The notes under the pieces: generated by a model | What the model was told of the DNA's origin: nothing | Databases searched by the model: none | Seen by the model: the letters and a program-made list of their open reading frames with translations, nothing else | Made by a program: the position numbers and the translations under genes | Source: Vreelandella aquamarina | GTDB lineage: Bacteria > Pseudomonadota > Gammaproteobacteria > Pseudomonadales > Halomonadaceae | Length of the DNA: 36,515 nucleotides | NCBI RefSeq assembly: GCF_900110265.1 | Contig: NZ_FODB01000042.1 | Location: 1-36,515, forward strand | Reading direction: 5' to 3' | Shown here: piece after piece, positions 1-7,623 of the stretch | Layout of the letters: the number at the start of each line of letters is the position of its first letter | How positions within the stretch are numbered: position 1 is the first letter of the stretch

Positions 1-235
1 AGCCGCTGGCCACGCCGTAGACGCGCTGCCGGATCATGGTGTTGAGCCCATGACGAATCATGCGGGCATCCCGCTGGTCGGTCAGCGTCTCGGCCAGTCG
101 CTGGGTTAGCCGGTGTTGTTTATCGACTTCGCGCAGTAACAACACACCGGCATCCGAGGTGATATGGCCTCCGGAGAAATCGGCTTCAATCTGGCGGCGG
201 GAGAGTGGCGAGAAGGTCAGTTTTTGAGGTACCAT
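1..235 (-). CDS. IS1380-family transposase, N-terminal part (runs off the left edge)
   Basis: Reading leftwards from an ATG at 235, 78 codons stay open to the window edge. The protein starts MVPQKLTFSPLSRRQIEADF and continues with a SGGHITSDAGVLLLREVD stretch. That is the typical N-terminus of IS1380-family DDE transposases (a motif like ADFSGG.LTSDGG.LLLRE). The remaining roughly 350-400 residues with the catalytic DDE triad lie outside the window, so completeness cannot be judged. The family moves by cut-and-paste transposition. The element's terminal repeat should lie between 236 and about 350, but I could not fix it from one end alone. The gene is oriented away from argG. Family assignment is from recognised sequence pattern; I am fairly sure. 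Confidence 0.82.
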   Translation of the reverse strand, partial: MVPQKLTFSPLSRRQIEADFSGGHITSDAGVLLLREVDKQHRLTQRLAETLTDQRDARMIRHGLNTMIRQRVYGVASG

Positions 236-480
236 TTTGGATAGCGGCTTTTAGTGTGGGTTTTTGTGTAGGAACTTGAATTCTAACACTTTAAGCCGCT
301 TCTTCCTTCCTCATGCTACCTTCTTCATGAGAAATCCGGGCTAGCAGCTTTACCCCTAAGGCGTCGTTGACGGTATTCGCTGAGCATTGAGAACGCTATA
401 CTGACGGTTTGAATAAACAGGTAGCGCTGGCTTAAGGGCGCTACCCTTTCTAGTGAACTGCTTTTTACAAGGAGCAAAGA
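236..480. other. Intergenic region: IS end plus argG leader
   Basis: These 245 bases hold the outer end of the left insertion sequence and the argG promoter/leader. I see no open frame with coding character. A possible -10 (TATACT, 397-402) lacks a good -35 at the right distance. The closest -35-like hexamer, TTGACG at 367-372, is 24 bases away. An alternative is TTGAGA (387-392) with TGAATA (410-415) at 17 bp. The TTGAATAAAC stretch at 409-418 weakly recalls half of an arginine-repressor box, too weak to call. Confidence 0.4.
420..445 (+). promoter_or_regulatory. Hairpin in the argG leader
   Basis: GGTAGCGC (420-427) and GCGCTACC (438-445) form a perfect 8-bp stem with a 10-base loop, followed by CTTTCT. 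The hairpin ends 35 bases before the argG ATG and upstream of its AAGGAG ribosome binding site (469-474). It could be a weak terminator for upstream (IS) transcription, an attenuator, or an mRNA-stabilising element. The sequence does not decide between these. Confidence 0.45.
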
Positions 481-1701
481 ATGTCCGATGTCAAAAAGGT
501 TGTGCTGGCATATTCAGGCGGCCTGGACACATCCGTAATCGTTAAGTGGTTGCAAGAGACCTACAACTGCGAGGTAGTGACCTTTACTGCCGACATCGGT
601 CAAGGTGAAGAAGTCGAGCCTGCTCGTGCCAAAGCGCAAGCGCTAGGCGTAAAAGAGATTTACATCGAAGACCTACGCGAAGAGTTCGTGCGTGACTACG
701 TCTTCCCGATGTTCCGTGCGAACACTATTTATGAAGGTGAGTACCTGCTAGGCACCTCTATTGCTCGCCCGCTGATCGCCAAGCGCTTAATCGAAATTGC
801 CAACGAGACCGGCGCAGACGCCATTTCTCACGGCGCGACCGGTAAAGGTAACGACCAGGTGCGTTTTGAGCTGGGCGGCTACGCGCTTAAGCCGGGCGTT
901 AAAGTCATCGCGCCATGGCGCGAGTGGGATCTTACTTCCCGCGAAAAGCTGATGGCTTACTGTGAAGAGCACAATATTCCGGTGGATTTCTCTAACAAGA
1001 AGAAGAAATCTCCCTACTCCATGGATGCCAACCTGCTGCACATCTCCTACGAAGGCGGCATTCTGGAAGATCCTTGGGCCGAAGCCGAAGAAGACATGTG
1101 GCGTTGGAGCGTTTCTCCTGAAGCCGCACCAGAGCAGCCGACTTACGTTGAGCTGACGTACGAGAAAGGCGACATCGTTGCGATTGACGGCGAAGCGCTG
1201 AAGGCACATGAAGTGCTGGAGAAACTCAACAAGCTGGGTGGCGATAACGGCATTGGCCGCCTGGATATCGTTGAGAACCGCTATGTGGGCATGAAGTCGC
1301 GTGGCTGCTATGAAACGCCAGGAGGCACGATCATGCTGCGCGCTCACCGCGCGATCGAGTCACTGACGTTAGACCGTGAAGAGGCTCACCTGAAAGATCA
1401 GCTGATGCCCAAGTATGCCGAAGTGATCTACAACGGCTATTGGTGGAGCCCTGAGCGCCGCATGCTGCAAGCTGCTATTGACGAGACGCAGAAAAATGTC
1501 TCGGGTGTTGTCCGCATGAAGCTCTACAAAGGTAACGCTACGGTAGTCGGTCGTAAATCTGAGCAGTCACTGTTTGATGAGTCTATCGCAACGTTTGAAG
1601 ACGATGCGGGTGCTTACAATCAGAAAGATGCCGAAGGCTTTATCAAGCTGAATGCGCTGCGTCTTCGTATTGCCGCGGGCAAAGGTCGTCAGCAGAGCTA
1701 A
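481..1701 (+). CDS. argG: Argininosuccinate synthase
   Basis: 406 residues, full length for the family. Catalyses ATP-dependent condensation of citrulline with aspartate to argininosuccinate, the penultimate step of cytosolic arginine synthesis. The ATP-pyrophosphatase loop AYSGGLDTS is at residues 10-18. The conserved blocks around [15 protein letters not shown] (about 115-130) and the C-terminal [10 protein letters not shown] region are present. The ATG at 481 has a strong AAGGAG site 6 bases upstream. The gene stands alone, 245 bases from the IS1380 transposase, and is followed by a perfect hairpin and a HlyU-family gene. It belongs to the type 1 (short) argG subfamily common in Halomonas and Pseudomonas. 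There is no sign of damage. Confidence 0.97.
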   Translation: MSDVKKVVLAYSGGLDTSVIVKWLQETYNCEVVTFTADIGQGEEVEPARAKAQALGVKEIYIEDLREEFVRDYVFPMFRANTIYEGEYLLGTSIARPLIAKRLIEIANETGADAISHGATGKGNDQVRFELGGYALKPGVKVIAPWREWDLTSREKLMAYCEEHNIPVDFSNKKKKSPYSMDANLLHISYEGGILEDPWAEAEEDMWRWSVSPEAAPEQPTYVELTYEKGDIVAIDGEALKAHEVLEKLNKLGGDNGIGRLDIVENRYVGMKSRGCYETPGGTIMLRAHRAIESLTLDREEAHLKDQLMPKYAEVIYNGYWWSPERRMLQAAIDETQKNVSGVVRMKLYKGNATVVGRKSEQSLFDESIATFEDDAGAYNQKDAEGFIKLNALRLRIAAGKGRQQS

Positions 1702-1708
1702 CGTTCAA

Positions 1709-1736
1709 CAGTGGCCAGCCTCAGGGCTGGCCACTG
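1709..1736 (+). terminator. Perfect 12-bp hairpin after argG
   Basis: CAGTGGCCAGCC (1709-1720), loop TCAG, GGCTGGCCACTG (1725-1736). The stem is perfect and GC-rich and starts 8 bases after the argG stop. No U-tract follows (CGTAACAGG), so it is not a classical intrinsic terminator. It more likely protects the argG mRNA 3' end or attenuates read-through into the HlyU-family gene, which starts 17 bases later. Confidence 0.5.
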
Positions 1737-1752
1737 CGTAACAGGAGCCGTT

Positions 1753-2085
1753 ATGTTTAAGAAGTTGCTTTCAGGCTTATTTGGTTCGCAGGGCGGTGGT
1801 AACACGAGTACTGGTACCAAAGCGGCTGAACCGGTGGAGTATAAAGAGTATTTAATTATCTCCCAGCCCGATAACCAAAGCGGCCAGTACCGCGTGAGCG
1901 GCTGGATACGCAAACCCGATAGCCAAGGTGGCGCACAAGAGCACCGGTTTGAGCGTTCCGATATGTTGCCGGGGCGTGAGGCTTGCGATGCACTGATGGT
2001 GTCTAAAGCGCAGCGTTACATCGACGAGGTGGGCGATGCGATGTTCGAACCCGACCCCCGCCGCGATAGCAGCACGGCTAGCTAA
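1753..2085 (+). CDS. HlyU-family protein (possible transcriptional regulator)
   Basis: 110 residues from the ATG at 1753, which has CAGGAG 6 bases upstream; the longer open frame from 1711 would include the argG 3' hairpin and is less likely. The central part (VEYKEYLIISQPDN, then QYRVSGWIRK, then EHRFERSDMLPGREAC) matches the Pfam HlyU family pattern, a small domain that includes a protein described as a haemolysin activator in Vibrio. Most members are uncharacterised, and the name should not be taken as a haemolysin link here; no haemolysin gene is visible. A Ser/Gly/Thr-rich linker (residues about 9-22) follows a short amphipathic N-terminus. It is possibly co-transcribed with argG and faces the sensor-kinase operon convergently with a 34-base gap. 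Confidence 0.75.
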   Translation: MFKKLLSGLFGSQGGGNTSTGTKAAEPVEYKEYLIISQPDNQSGQYRVSGWIRKPDSQGGAQEHRFERSDMLPGREACDALMVSKAQRYIDEVGDAMFEPDPRRDSSTAS

Positions 2086-2119
2086 TTATGGGCGTCCATT
2101 AGGGCGCGCACCTCATTGT

Positions 2120-4861
2120 TTACATAAAAGAGGCTTTCGGAAGTTCCAATACCATTTTGGTGCCGCCTAATGGGGATTCGGTAGCCCATAGTTTGCCACC
2201 CAGGTGGTGAATTATAGCGCGGCTAATGGGCAAGCCTAAACCACTGCCTTTGGGTCGGCCTTTTTCCGTAGTGTGCTCTCTCAGCTGGAGTTGATAAAAC
2301 TTTTCAAAGACGTTTTCACGCTCTGACGGGGGAATGCCTGGGCCGTTATCCTCGACGCTTAGTTGAAAGGTATTATCAACCGGATAAACCGATAACCTAA
2401 TGTTTGGGTGCCGGGGAGCAGCAAATTTCCGTGCATTCTCCAGTAAATTAATAATCACCTGTTCAAGACGGTCCGGGTCGGCAGTGACTATGGCAGGTGA
2501 CGCTTCCGCAAAGAACTCAAATTCGACACTCTGTTCGTCATGTAAGCGGAAAATGGCATCGCTGCTCTGTTTGGCTAGCTTGGTTAAGTCAACCGCCACT
2601 GGTTTCATGGTTAATCGGCCGCTTTCAAGTCGCGCTAAATCCAAGATCTCCTCAATAAGTCGGGAAAGGCGCTGGCTTTCCAGTACCATAATGCTGAGAA
2701 ATTGTTGTCGTTTATCGGCCGCGATATCGGGTGTATCGCGTAAAATTTCTGCAAATGATCGTATAGATGTTAGTGGCGTGCGAAGTTCATGACTGATCAT
2801 AGCGACAAACTCATCTTTCATGCGATCAAGCTCACGTAGCCGTTCGTTAGCGCTGCGTAGCTCTTCACCGACACGAGCTAGTTCCTGGGACTTTTGCTCT
2901 AATTGGCGGTTGTACTCTAAGGCCTGGGAGGTGGTGTCTAAAATAGTGAGCACTGACTCTACATCTACTGCTTCACCACGTAAGACCGAGTTGATTAATA
3001 CGCTGGCGGATGCGCTACCCAGGGAGCCAGCCAATGCCTGTTCAGCACGAGTGATTAGTGCCTTAGACGCTGGCCGCTGATAAGCATCGGTCTCGGTATC
3101 AGGTTGTGCCGTTTGGGATGCAAAGACACGCTGAGTTGCCATACTTCCCAAATACCGAATTAACAGTGCATGGAGTGCGCCTTCGGTGGTTTCACCTTGC
3201 CAGAGTGAAGTGGTTTGCAGATTGGGGTGCATTGCCTCGGTAAATAGTGCGGCCTGAGTCTGCTCTAGTGGTGTAGGACGAGTGAATAATGATACGCCAA
3301 TCAGCAAACTAACATTAACTAGCATGCTCCAAAACAGTGAATGCGTATAAATATCCCATCCGCTTAGCCCCAGCAGCGCGTAAGGTGATAGCCAACTGAT
3401 TTCCCAAGGGCCCTGGGTAATTAACGTCTCTTTCAGCCAGCCCGACTGTGCAAACCCCGGCAGCAGCAGCGTATAGAACCAGATAAAAAATCCAGCGAGC
3501 AGCCCTAACGTTGCCCCCTGGCGCGTTGCCCCGCGCCAGTAAAGCCCGATGAGCAGTGCAGGGGCAAACTGGGCCACTCCCGCAAAAGAGACCAGCCCGA
3601 TGGTTACCAGGCTGTAGCTATCGCCGATCAGCGCATGGTAGAGATAGCCCATGAGTAGAATCAGTAAAATGGCGATGCGCCGAATGTTGAGTAGCCAGTC
3701 GGCAAGCCGGCCATGGCGCTCAATATAAAGGTGCTTTACTTTCAACAGCAGAGGCATAATGAGCTGATTGCTGACCATGGTAGAGAGGGCAATCGTCTCA
3801 ACAATAACCATGCCGGTGGCGGCTGAAAGACCACCGATAAAGACTAACAGCGGCAAACCTTCTAGCCCCGCAGAGAGGGGCAGCGTGAGCACGAAGCTAT
3901 CGGGATCGCCCTCGCCAAGTAGCAGCCCGGCTAAGGCAATCGGGATGACAAACAGGTTAATCAACAGCAAATAGAGCGGGAATAGCCAGCTGGCGCGATG
4001 GAGGTGCTGCTCGTCAACATTCTCCACCACGAGAACCTGGAACTGCCGGGGTAGTGTAAAGAAGGCCAGAAATGCCAGTAGCAGCATACCCACCCAGCCC
4101 GTTGCGCCGCCAGGTACGTTTTCTAGGCGCATGCTATTGATTAATGCTGGTGTAGCAGCGACTTCGGCCAAGAGGGCGCCTGGCCCTGCAAACATGATGA
4201 ACGTGACAAATACGCCTACTGCCAGAAAGGCGATCAGTTTCACCAGGGACTCTACGGCAATGGCAGCCACCATCCCTTCGTGGCGCTCGCTGGCATCTAA
4301 GTGACGGGTGCCAAAAAGAATAATAAACACCGCCAGCACCATCGCTATCCAAAAAGAGCGGTCCATCCAGAAGCGTTCGTTCTCTAGCGTGATATCGGCA
4401 CCCAGTGGGTAGTTCATCAGCACCGCATGACTCACCGTGATAGCTTTTAGCTGAAGCGCGATATAAGGGGTGATGGTGATGAGCGCCATGATGGCCACGA
4501 GTGCCCCTAAACGGGAGCTTTTGCCGTAGCGGGCGCTGATAAAGTCGGCAATCGAGGTAATGCGCTGCTGTGCGGCAATGCGCACCATTTTGCGTAGTGT
4601 AAAAGGGGCTAACAGCATCGCCAGTGTCGGCCCCAGGTAAATCAGTAGGAAGCTAGGGCCATACTGTGCTGCGCGGCCAACGCTGCCGTAAAACGTCCAG
4701 GCAGTACAGTAAACCGCGATAGAGAGGGCATAGACCGTCGGCGAGCCAATCAGCGAGCGGCCCTGTTCGGCGCGCCGGTCTCCCCAGGCGGCGACCATAA
4801 AGAGCAGGGCCAAATAGCAAAAGGCGGTACCAATCACTACCCAATCGCCGCGCATGGTCAT
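2120..4861 (-). CDS. Transporter-like (SLC5/SSSF) sensor histidine kinase, CbrA/CrbS type
   Basis: 913 residues. Residues about 5-525 are a sodium:solute-symporter-like domain with roughly 13 membrane helices. Then come a STAC-like linker (about 553-650), a coiled coil (about 650-685), a HisKA dimerisation domain with H691 in SHELRTPLTSI, and an ATPase domain with N805/N809 (NLLENA), DNGPGIP (838-844) and GSGLGLPI (872-879). All catalytic boxes are intact, so it should be an active kinase. No PAS domain or C-terminal receiver is present, unlike several CbrA and CrbS proteins. Family members respond to nutrient state, for example histidine or acetate metabolism in Pseudomonas and Vibrio; the ligand here is unknown. 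The start at 4861 overlaps the stop of the preceding small gene by ATGA, implying translational coupling. A second ATG lies two codons in. The likely partner is the receiver protein at 7115-7489. Confidence 0.92.
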   Translation of the reverse strand: MTMRGDWVVIGTAFCYLALLFMVAAWGDRRAEQGRSLIGSPTVYALSIAVYCTAWTFYGSVGRAAQYGPSFLLIYLGPTLAMLLAPFTLRKMVRIAAQQRITSIADFISARYGKSSRLGALVAIMALITITPYIALQLKAITVSHAVLMNYPLGADITLENERFWMDRSFWIAMVLAVFIILFGTRHLDASERHEGMVAAIAVESLVKLIAFLAVGVFVTFIMFAGPGALLAEVAATPALINSMRLENVPGGATGWVGMLLLAFLAFFTLPRQFQVLVVENVDEQHLHRASWLFPLYLLLINLFVIPIALAGLLLGEGDPDSFVLTLPLSAGLEGLPLLVFIGGLSAATGMVIVETIALSTMVSNQLIMPLLLKVKHLYIERHGRLADWLLNIRRIAILLILLMGYLYHALIGDSYSLVTIGLVSFAGVAQFAPALLIGLYWRGATRQGATLGLLAGFFIWFYTLLLPGFAQSGWLKETLITQGPWEISWLSPYALLGLSGWDIYTHSLFWSMLVNVSLLIGVSLFTRPTPLEQTQAALFTEAMHPNLQTTSLWQGETTEGALHALLIRYLGSMATQRVFASQTAQPDTETDAYQRPASKALITRAEQALAGSLGSASASVLINSVLRGEAVDVESVLTILDTTSQALEYNRQLEQKSQELARVGEELRSANERLRELDRMKDEFVAMISHELRTPLTSIRSFAEILRDTPDIAADKRQQFLSIMVLESQRLSRLIEEILDLARLESGRLTMKPVAVDLTKLAKQSSDAIFRLHDEQSVEFEFFAEASPAIVTADPDRLEQVIINLLENARKFAAPRHPNIRLSVYPVDNTFQLSVEDNGPGIPPSERENVFEKFYQLQLREHTTEKGRPKGSGLGLPISRAIIHHLGGKLWATESPLGGTKMVLELPKASFM

Positions 4862-5064
4862 GGTTCCTTGGGGGGCTCAACCAGCCAAGCGGTGAATCCA
4901 ATGAGCGCTCCCCAAACGACAAATAGGTAGAGCGGTAGCCAACCTAGCAGGCCCGGTAAACGATCAACAATAAGCAGCATCGGCGGGCAAAACATAAATA
5001 GTGCTAGCAGGGCCAGCGCGATGAGCCGTTCACGCCTGCGGGAAGGAGCGCTGAAGGGGTTCAT
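4858..5064 (-). CDS. Small two-helix membrane protein, probable partner of the sensor kinase
   Basis: 68 residues. An Arg-rich N-terminus (RRRER, residues 9-13) is followed by two hydrophobic helices (about 15-33 and 38-61) and a short charged tail (VEPPKEP). Size, topology and position directly before an SSSF-type protein resemble the small DUF-type membrane proteins (YjcH/DUF4212-like) that accompany sodium:solute symporters. This is analogy by context; I could not match it to a specific family. Both ends overlap neighbours by 4 bp (ATGA at 5061-5064 and 4858-4861), which supports it as a real translated gene despite its size. Confidence 0.7.
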   Translation of the reverse strand: MNPFSAPSRRRERLIALALLALFMFCPPMLLIVDRLPGLLGWLPLYLFVVWGALIGFTAWLVEPPKEP

Positions 5065-7118
5065 GGTGCGCTGGCATCCTCTTTATCAAAGGCATTTGCC
5101 TGCAGGACAAGCAGCTCTTCCAGCGTATCAATGCCCCGGGCCTCGAGCCGTGGCAGCAGTGCTAGCCATAGCTCTGCGGTAACGCGGGCATCACCTAACG
5201 CCGTGTGGCGAGTGCCCGGTGGAAAGTGGAGGTCATAGCGCTTGGCAAGGGTGTCTAAATCGTGACCATCCAATGCTTCATCGAGCGCTTTTGAAATCAG
5301 CAGTGTGTCTAAAACAGGCATCGTAAAGTCAACGCCACGGTTGCTAATGGCCAGCATATCGAAAGCCGCATTATGGGCGAGCAGTACGGCCTCGCCAATG
5401 TAGTCTCGAAACAGGCCAAGCACCGTTTCAAGAGGGGCAGCGCCTGCGACATCCGCATCGGTAATGCCGTGAATCACCGTACTGGCAGCAGGAATGGCGC
5501 GCTTCGGGTCCACGAAATGATCAAACGCATCATTCGCCAGTAAACGACCATTGACGATCCGGCAGGCGCCCAGGCTAATCACCGTGTCTCCTCGGCGCAG
5601 CTCAAGGCCAGTAGTCTCCGTATCAAACGCCACGATATCCAGGCAGCGTAGAGCTCTGCTAGCCAGAGCCTCGTCAGGCGCAGGCAGCTGTGCGATGCCA
5701 AAGTCATGGAATTCCGGCCGCGGAGGTGCAAGCTCACGAGGCGCTTGGGTTTGTGCAATCGTTGGTAGCGGCAGTCTCAGTCGTGCGTGGCGTTTATCCG
5801 CATCGGCAACACTCCAGATATCGGTGGCGTGCTGGCGCAGAATATCCGCGACTGAGGGGCTAAGCGGTAGCGTAGTCAGCGGGTGCTCGCGCCAAATGGT
5901 GAGCTCGCCTTCGGGGACGGGTGAGCCTTGCCAAATCAAGTCAACGTAAGCGCGTTTTGGGTTGAGCGTAATCTCACCTTCAAAACCGCTGCTGGGCAAG
6001 TGGCAGCGTAGGTGGTCTACCAACGAGTCAAACAGTTCAATGAGTGCTGGCGCATCGCCTTTAAACCAAGCGGGCACGCCGATAGGGGTGATTAAGCGGT
6101 GGGCCGGGTCAAGGCGCTCATCCAGCGATTGCCAAAAATCGTTGGACCAAATGGGTCTTAAGCGTTCGCCGTGGTACTGAAGATCGTCCAGCAGCGAGCC
6201 AATCTCCGCGACGTGCTTGTTTAATGCTTGGCTCTCATCGTGCACTACTTGCTCTAAACGTGCTCGTAGCTCAAGCGACGTTTCTGAGGGGGGGATTTGA
6301 CGTAGCGCATCAGCGGCGCTGCTTAAGCTGGCGGAGTGCTGGCGAAGTGGCGGCAATAGATGATTAAGTTCGGCCCGCACGCCCATTTCATTATTCCAGG
6401 TGGTGGTCGCATCGCTACAGGTTACCAGCGTTTCGCGTTCACTGCCGGGGACCCGGCGAATGACAACCTTTAGCCAGCGCTGGTCACTGGGAGCGAGCAT
6501 TTCCCGAGGCGAGCCATCGTCGGGCAGTTGTGCCATGGCGTTGGCGAGGGTAGCTGTTGGCAGCAGGGCATCCAGGCGTTTACCAAGCCCCAGACCGGTA
6601 TTACCCGCAAAGAAGTTTTCGGCAGCCTGATTAAACAGCATTACCCGCCGGTGCCGGTCGCAAAGTAGCAGCGGTGTTTCAAGCACCTGTAGCAGCGTTT
6701 CAAGCTCTTGGCGTATACGCGATGCGCTACGCGCTCCTTCTGCATGGGCGGTGGCGAGTCGTGAGCGGTCGGCGCGCCAGCTGTGACTGACGAGGCGAAG
6801 GTCTGGGCCAAGCCCTTTTAACCAGCCCTCTACAGTGTGTTCGTCTGGGGCATCTGGATTGGCTACCCAACGCGCCAGCTGCGCTTGAAGATGGCGAAGG
6901 GGCGTAAAAAGCATGCGCTCCAGCAGCAGGCCCATTAAAAAAAGCGTGATGCCGCCTGAAAAACTGCCTAGCCATAGAGCCGCACGCGCCACGCCGGAAA
7001 GTGCCAGCTGGCTATCTAACCAAGCGGCAAAGAGCGCTCCCCCTACTAGGCTAACGCCGCTTAGCAGCAGCCACACGCCGACCAAGCGTTGGCGTTTAGG
7101 AAGGCCTTGGCGTGTCAT
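5061..7118 (-). CDS. Membrane-anchored PAS / degenerate kinase core / DEDDh exonuclease fusion
   Basis: 685 residues. There are two membrane helices (about 11-33 and 44-66) and a PAS-like segment (about 138-245). A region (about 246-450) looks like a decayed histidine-kinase core: NHLLPPLRQH at 252-261 sits where a kinase would have HELRTPL, and a paired-helix stretch and an ATPase-like fold follow without a recognisable N-box. The C-terminus (about 493-675) is a DnaQ/PolC-type DEDDh 3'-5' exonuclease. Its residues are D499 and E501 (DTETTG), D587 (HNAAFD), H638 (RHTALGDA) and D643, all present, so nuclease activity is expected. Annotators often call such proteins DNA polymerase III epsilon subunit, but architecture and operon context argue against a replisome role. 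The gene is coupled by ATGA overlaps to the receiver upstream and the small membrane gene downstream. Domain calls for the middle region are my inference. Confidence 0.85.
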   Translation of the reverse strand: MTRQGLPKRQRLVGVWLLLSGVSLVGGALFAAWLDSQLALSGVARAALWLGSFSGGITLFLMGLLLERMLFTPLRHLQAQLARWVANPDAPDEHTVEGWLKGLGPDLRLVSHSWRADRSRLATAHAEGARSASRIRQELETLLQVLETPLLLCDRHRRVMLFNQAAENFFAGNTGLGLGKRLDALLPTATLANAMAQLPDDGSPREMLAPSDQRWLKVVIRRVPGSERETLVTCSDATTTWNNEMGVRAELNHLLPPLRQHSASLSSAADALRQIPPSETSLELRARLEQVVHDESQALNKHVAEIGSLLDDLQYHGERLRPIWSNDFWQSLDERLDPAHRLITPIGVPAWFKGDAPALIELFDSLVDHLRCHLPSSGFEGEITLNPKRAYVDLIWQGSPVPEGELTIWREHPLTTLPLSPSVADILRQHATDIWSVADADKRHARLRLPLPTIAQTQAPRELAPPRPEFHDFGIAQLPAPDEALASRALRCLDIVAFDTETTGLELRRGDTVISLGACRIVNGRLLANDAFDHFVDPKRAIPAASTVIHGITDADVAGAAPLETVLGLFRDYIGEAVLLAHNAAFDMLAISNRGVDFTMPVLDTLLISKALDEALDGHDLDTLAKRYDLHFPPGTRHTALGDARVTAELWLALLPRLEARGIDTLEELLVLQANAFDKEDASAP

Positions 7119-7489
7119 GGTGCACGCTCAGCTAACAGGGCTTTGACCTTCTCTACAAGCTGCTGGGTAGAGAAAGGCTTGGTAACGTAGTCATCTGCGC
7201 CCAGCGCAAAGCCTTTTTCCCGCTCTACTTCACGGCCATGAGCCGTTAACATAATCACCGGTAAATGCCGTTCGGATTCAGAGCGGCGCAGCTGCTCCAG
7301 CACTTCAAAGCCACTGATGCCCGGCAAGCTGATGTCTAGCAGCAGTAGGTCAGGGGATGAATCGGCAATTCTCTGCAGCGCGGTTTCGCCGTCGGGCGCT
7401 GTCGTTACCGTCAGCCCGGCATGGGACATGAGGTACTCAAGGGAGAGTAGGATATTGGGTTCATCATCGACCACTAATACGTTGGCCAT
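7115..7489 (-). CDS. Single-domain response regulator (receiver only)
   Basis: 124 residues from the ATG at 7489, chosen because AGGAAA lies 6 bases upstream and the protein then begins directly with the first receiver strand; a longer frame to 7612 would run through a palindrome. Receiver residues are complete: D8/D9 acidic pair, D52 phosphoacceptor (LLLDISLPG), T82 (MLTAHG) and K104 (VTKPF). There is no output domain, so it must act through protein contacts, as CheY-like or phosphorelay proteins do, rather than by binding DNA. It is the first gene of the four-gene operon and probably the substrate of the kinase at 2120-4861. Its stop overlaps the exonuclease-fusion start by ATGA. Confidence 0.93.
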   Translation of the reverse strand: MANVLVVDDEPNILLSLEYLMSHAGLTVTTAPDGETALQRIADSSPDLLLLDISLPGISGFEVLEQLRRSESERHLPVIMLTAHGREVEREKGFALGADDYVTKPFSTQQLVEKVKALLAERAP

Positions 7490-7555
7490 TACGGTTTCCT
7501 CAGCGGCGTTAGATGAGCAGTGCGACTGCTGCGATGGTTTAAGTGTATGTAGCGT

Positions 7556-7592
7556 ACAGCATTCGGCCAAGACGACCTTGGCCGAATGCTGT
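7556..7592. promoter_or_regulatory. 37-base near-perfect palindrome between divergent genes
   Basis: ACAGCATTCGGCCAAG (7556-7571), loop ACGAC, CTTGGCCGAATGCTGT (7577-7592). The two 16-base arms are perfectly complementary. It lies in the 134-base space between the divergent response regulator (start 7489) and glycosyltransferase (start 7624), so it can be a shared operator, a leader hairpin for either transcript, or an insulator. No U-run follows on either strand. Confidence 0.55.
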
Positions 7593-7623
7593 GTATAAAG
7601 AGAACCTTTCACCGGTAGACAGG

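Noticed and set aside
236..350. Exact terminal inverted repeat of the left IS1380 element
   Set aside because: Only one end is in the window, so the repeat and target duplication cannot be fixed. A stretch at 327-345 looked plausible but is unsupported.
787..1347. Antisense open frame within argG (186 codons)
   Set aside because: Same reasoning: shadow of argG codons without similarity or start signals.
1753..2085. Haemolysin activation role for the HlyU-family protein
   Set aside because: Only the domain family supports it; there is no toxin gene nearby and most family members are uncharacterised.
5061..7118. Replicative DNA polymerase III epsilon subunit (dnaQ)
   Set aside because: Membrane helices, PAS-like segment and signalling operon context do not fit a replisome subunit; only the nuclease domain is shared.
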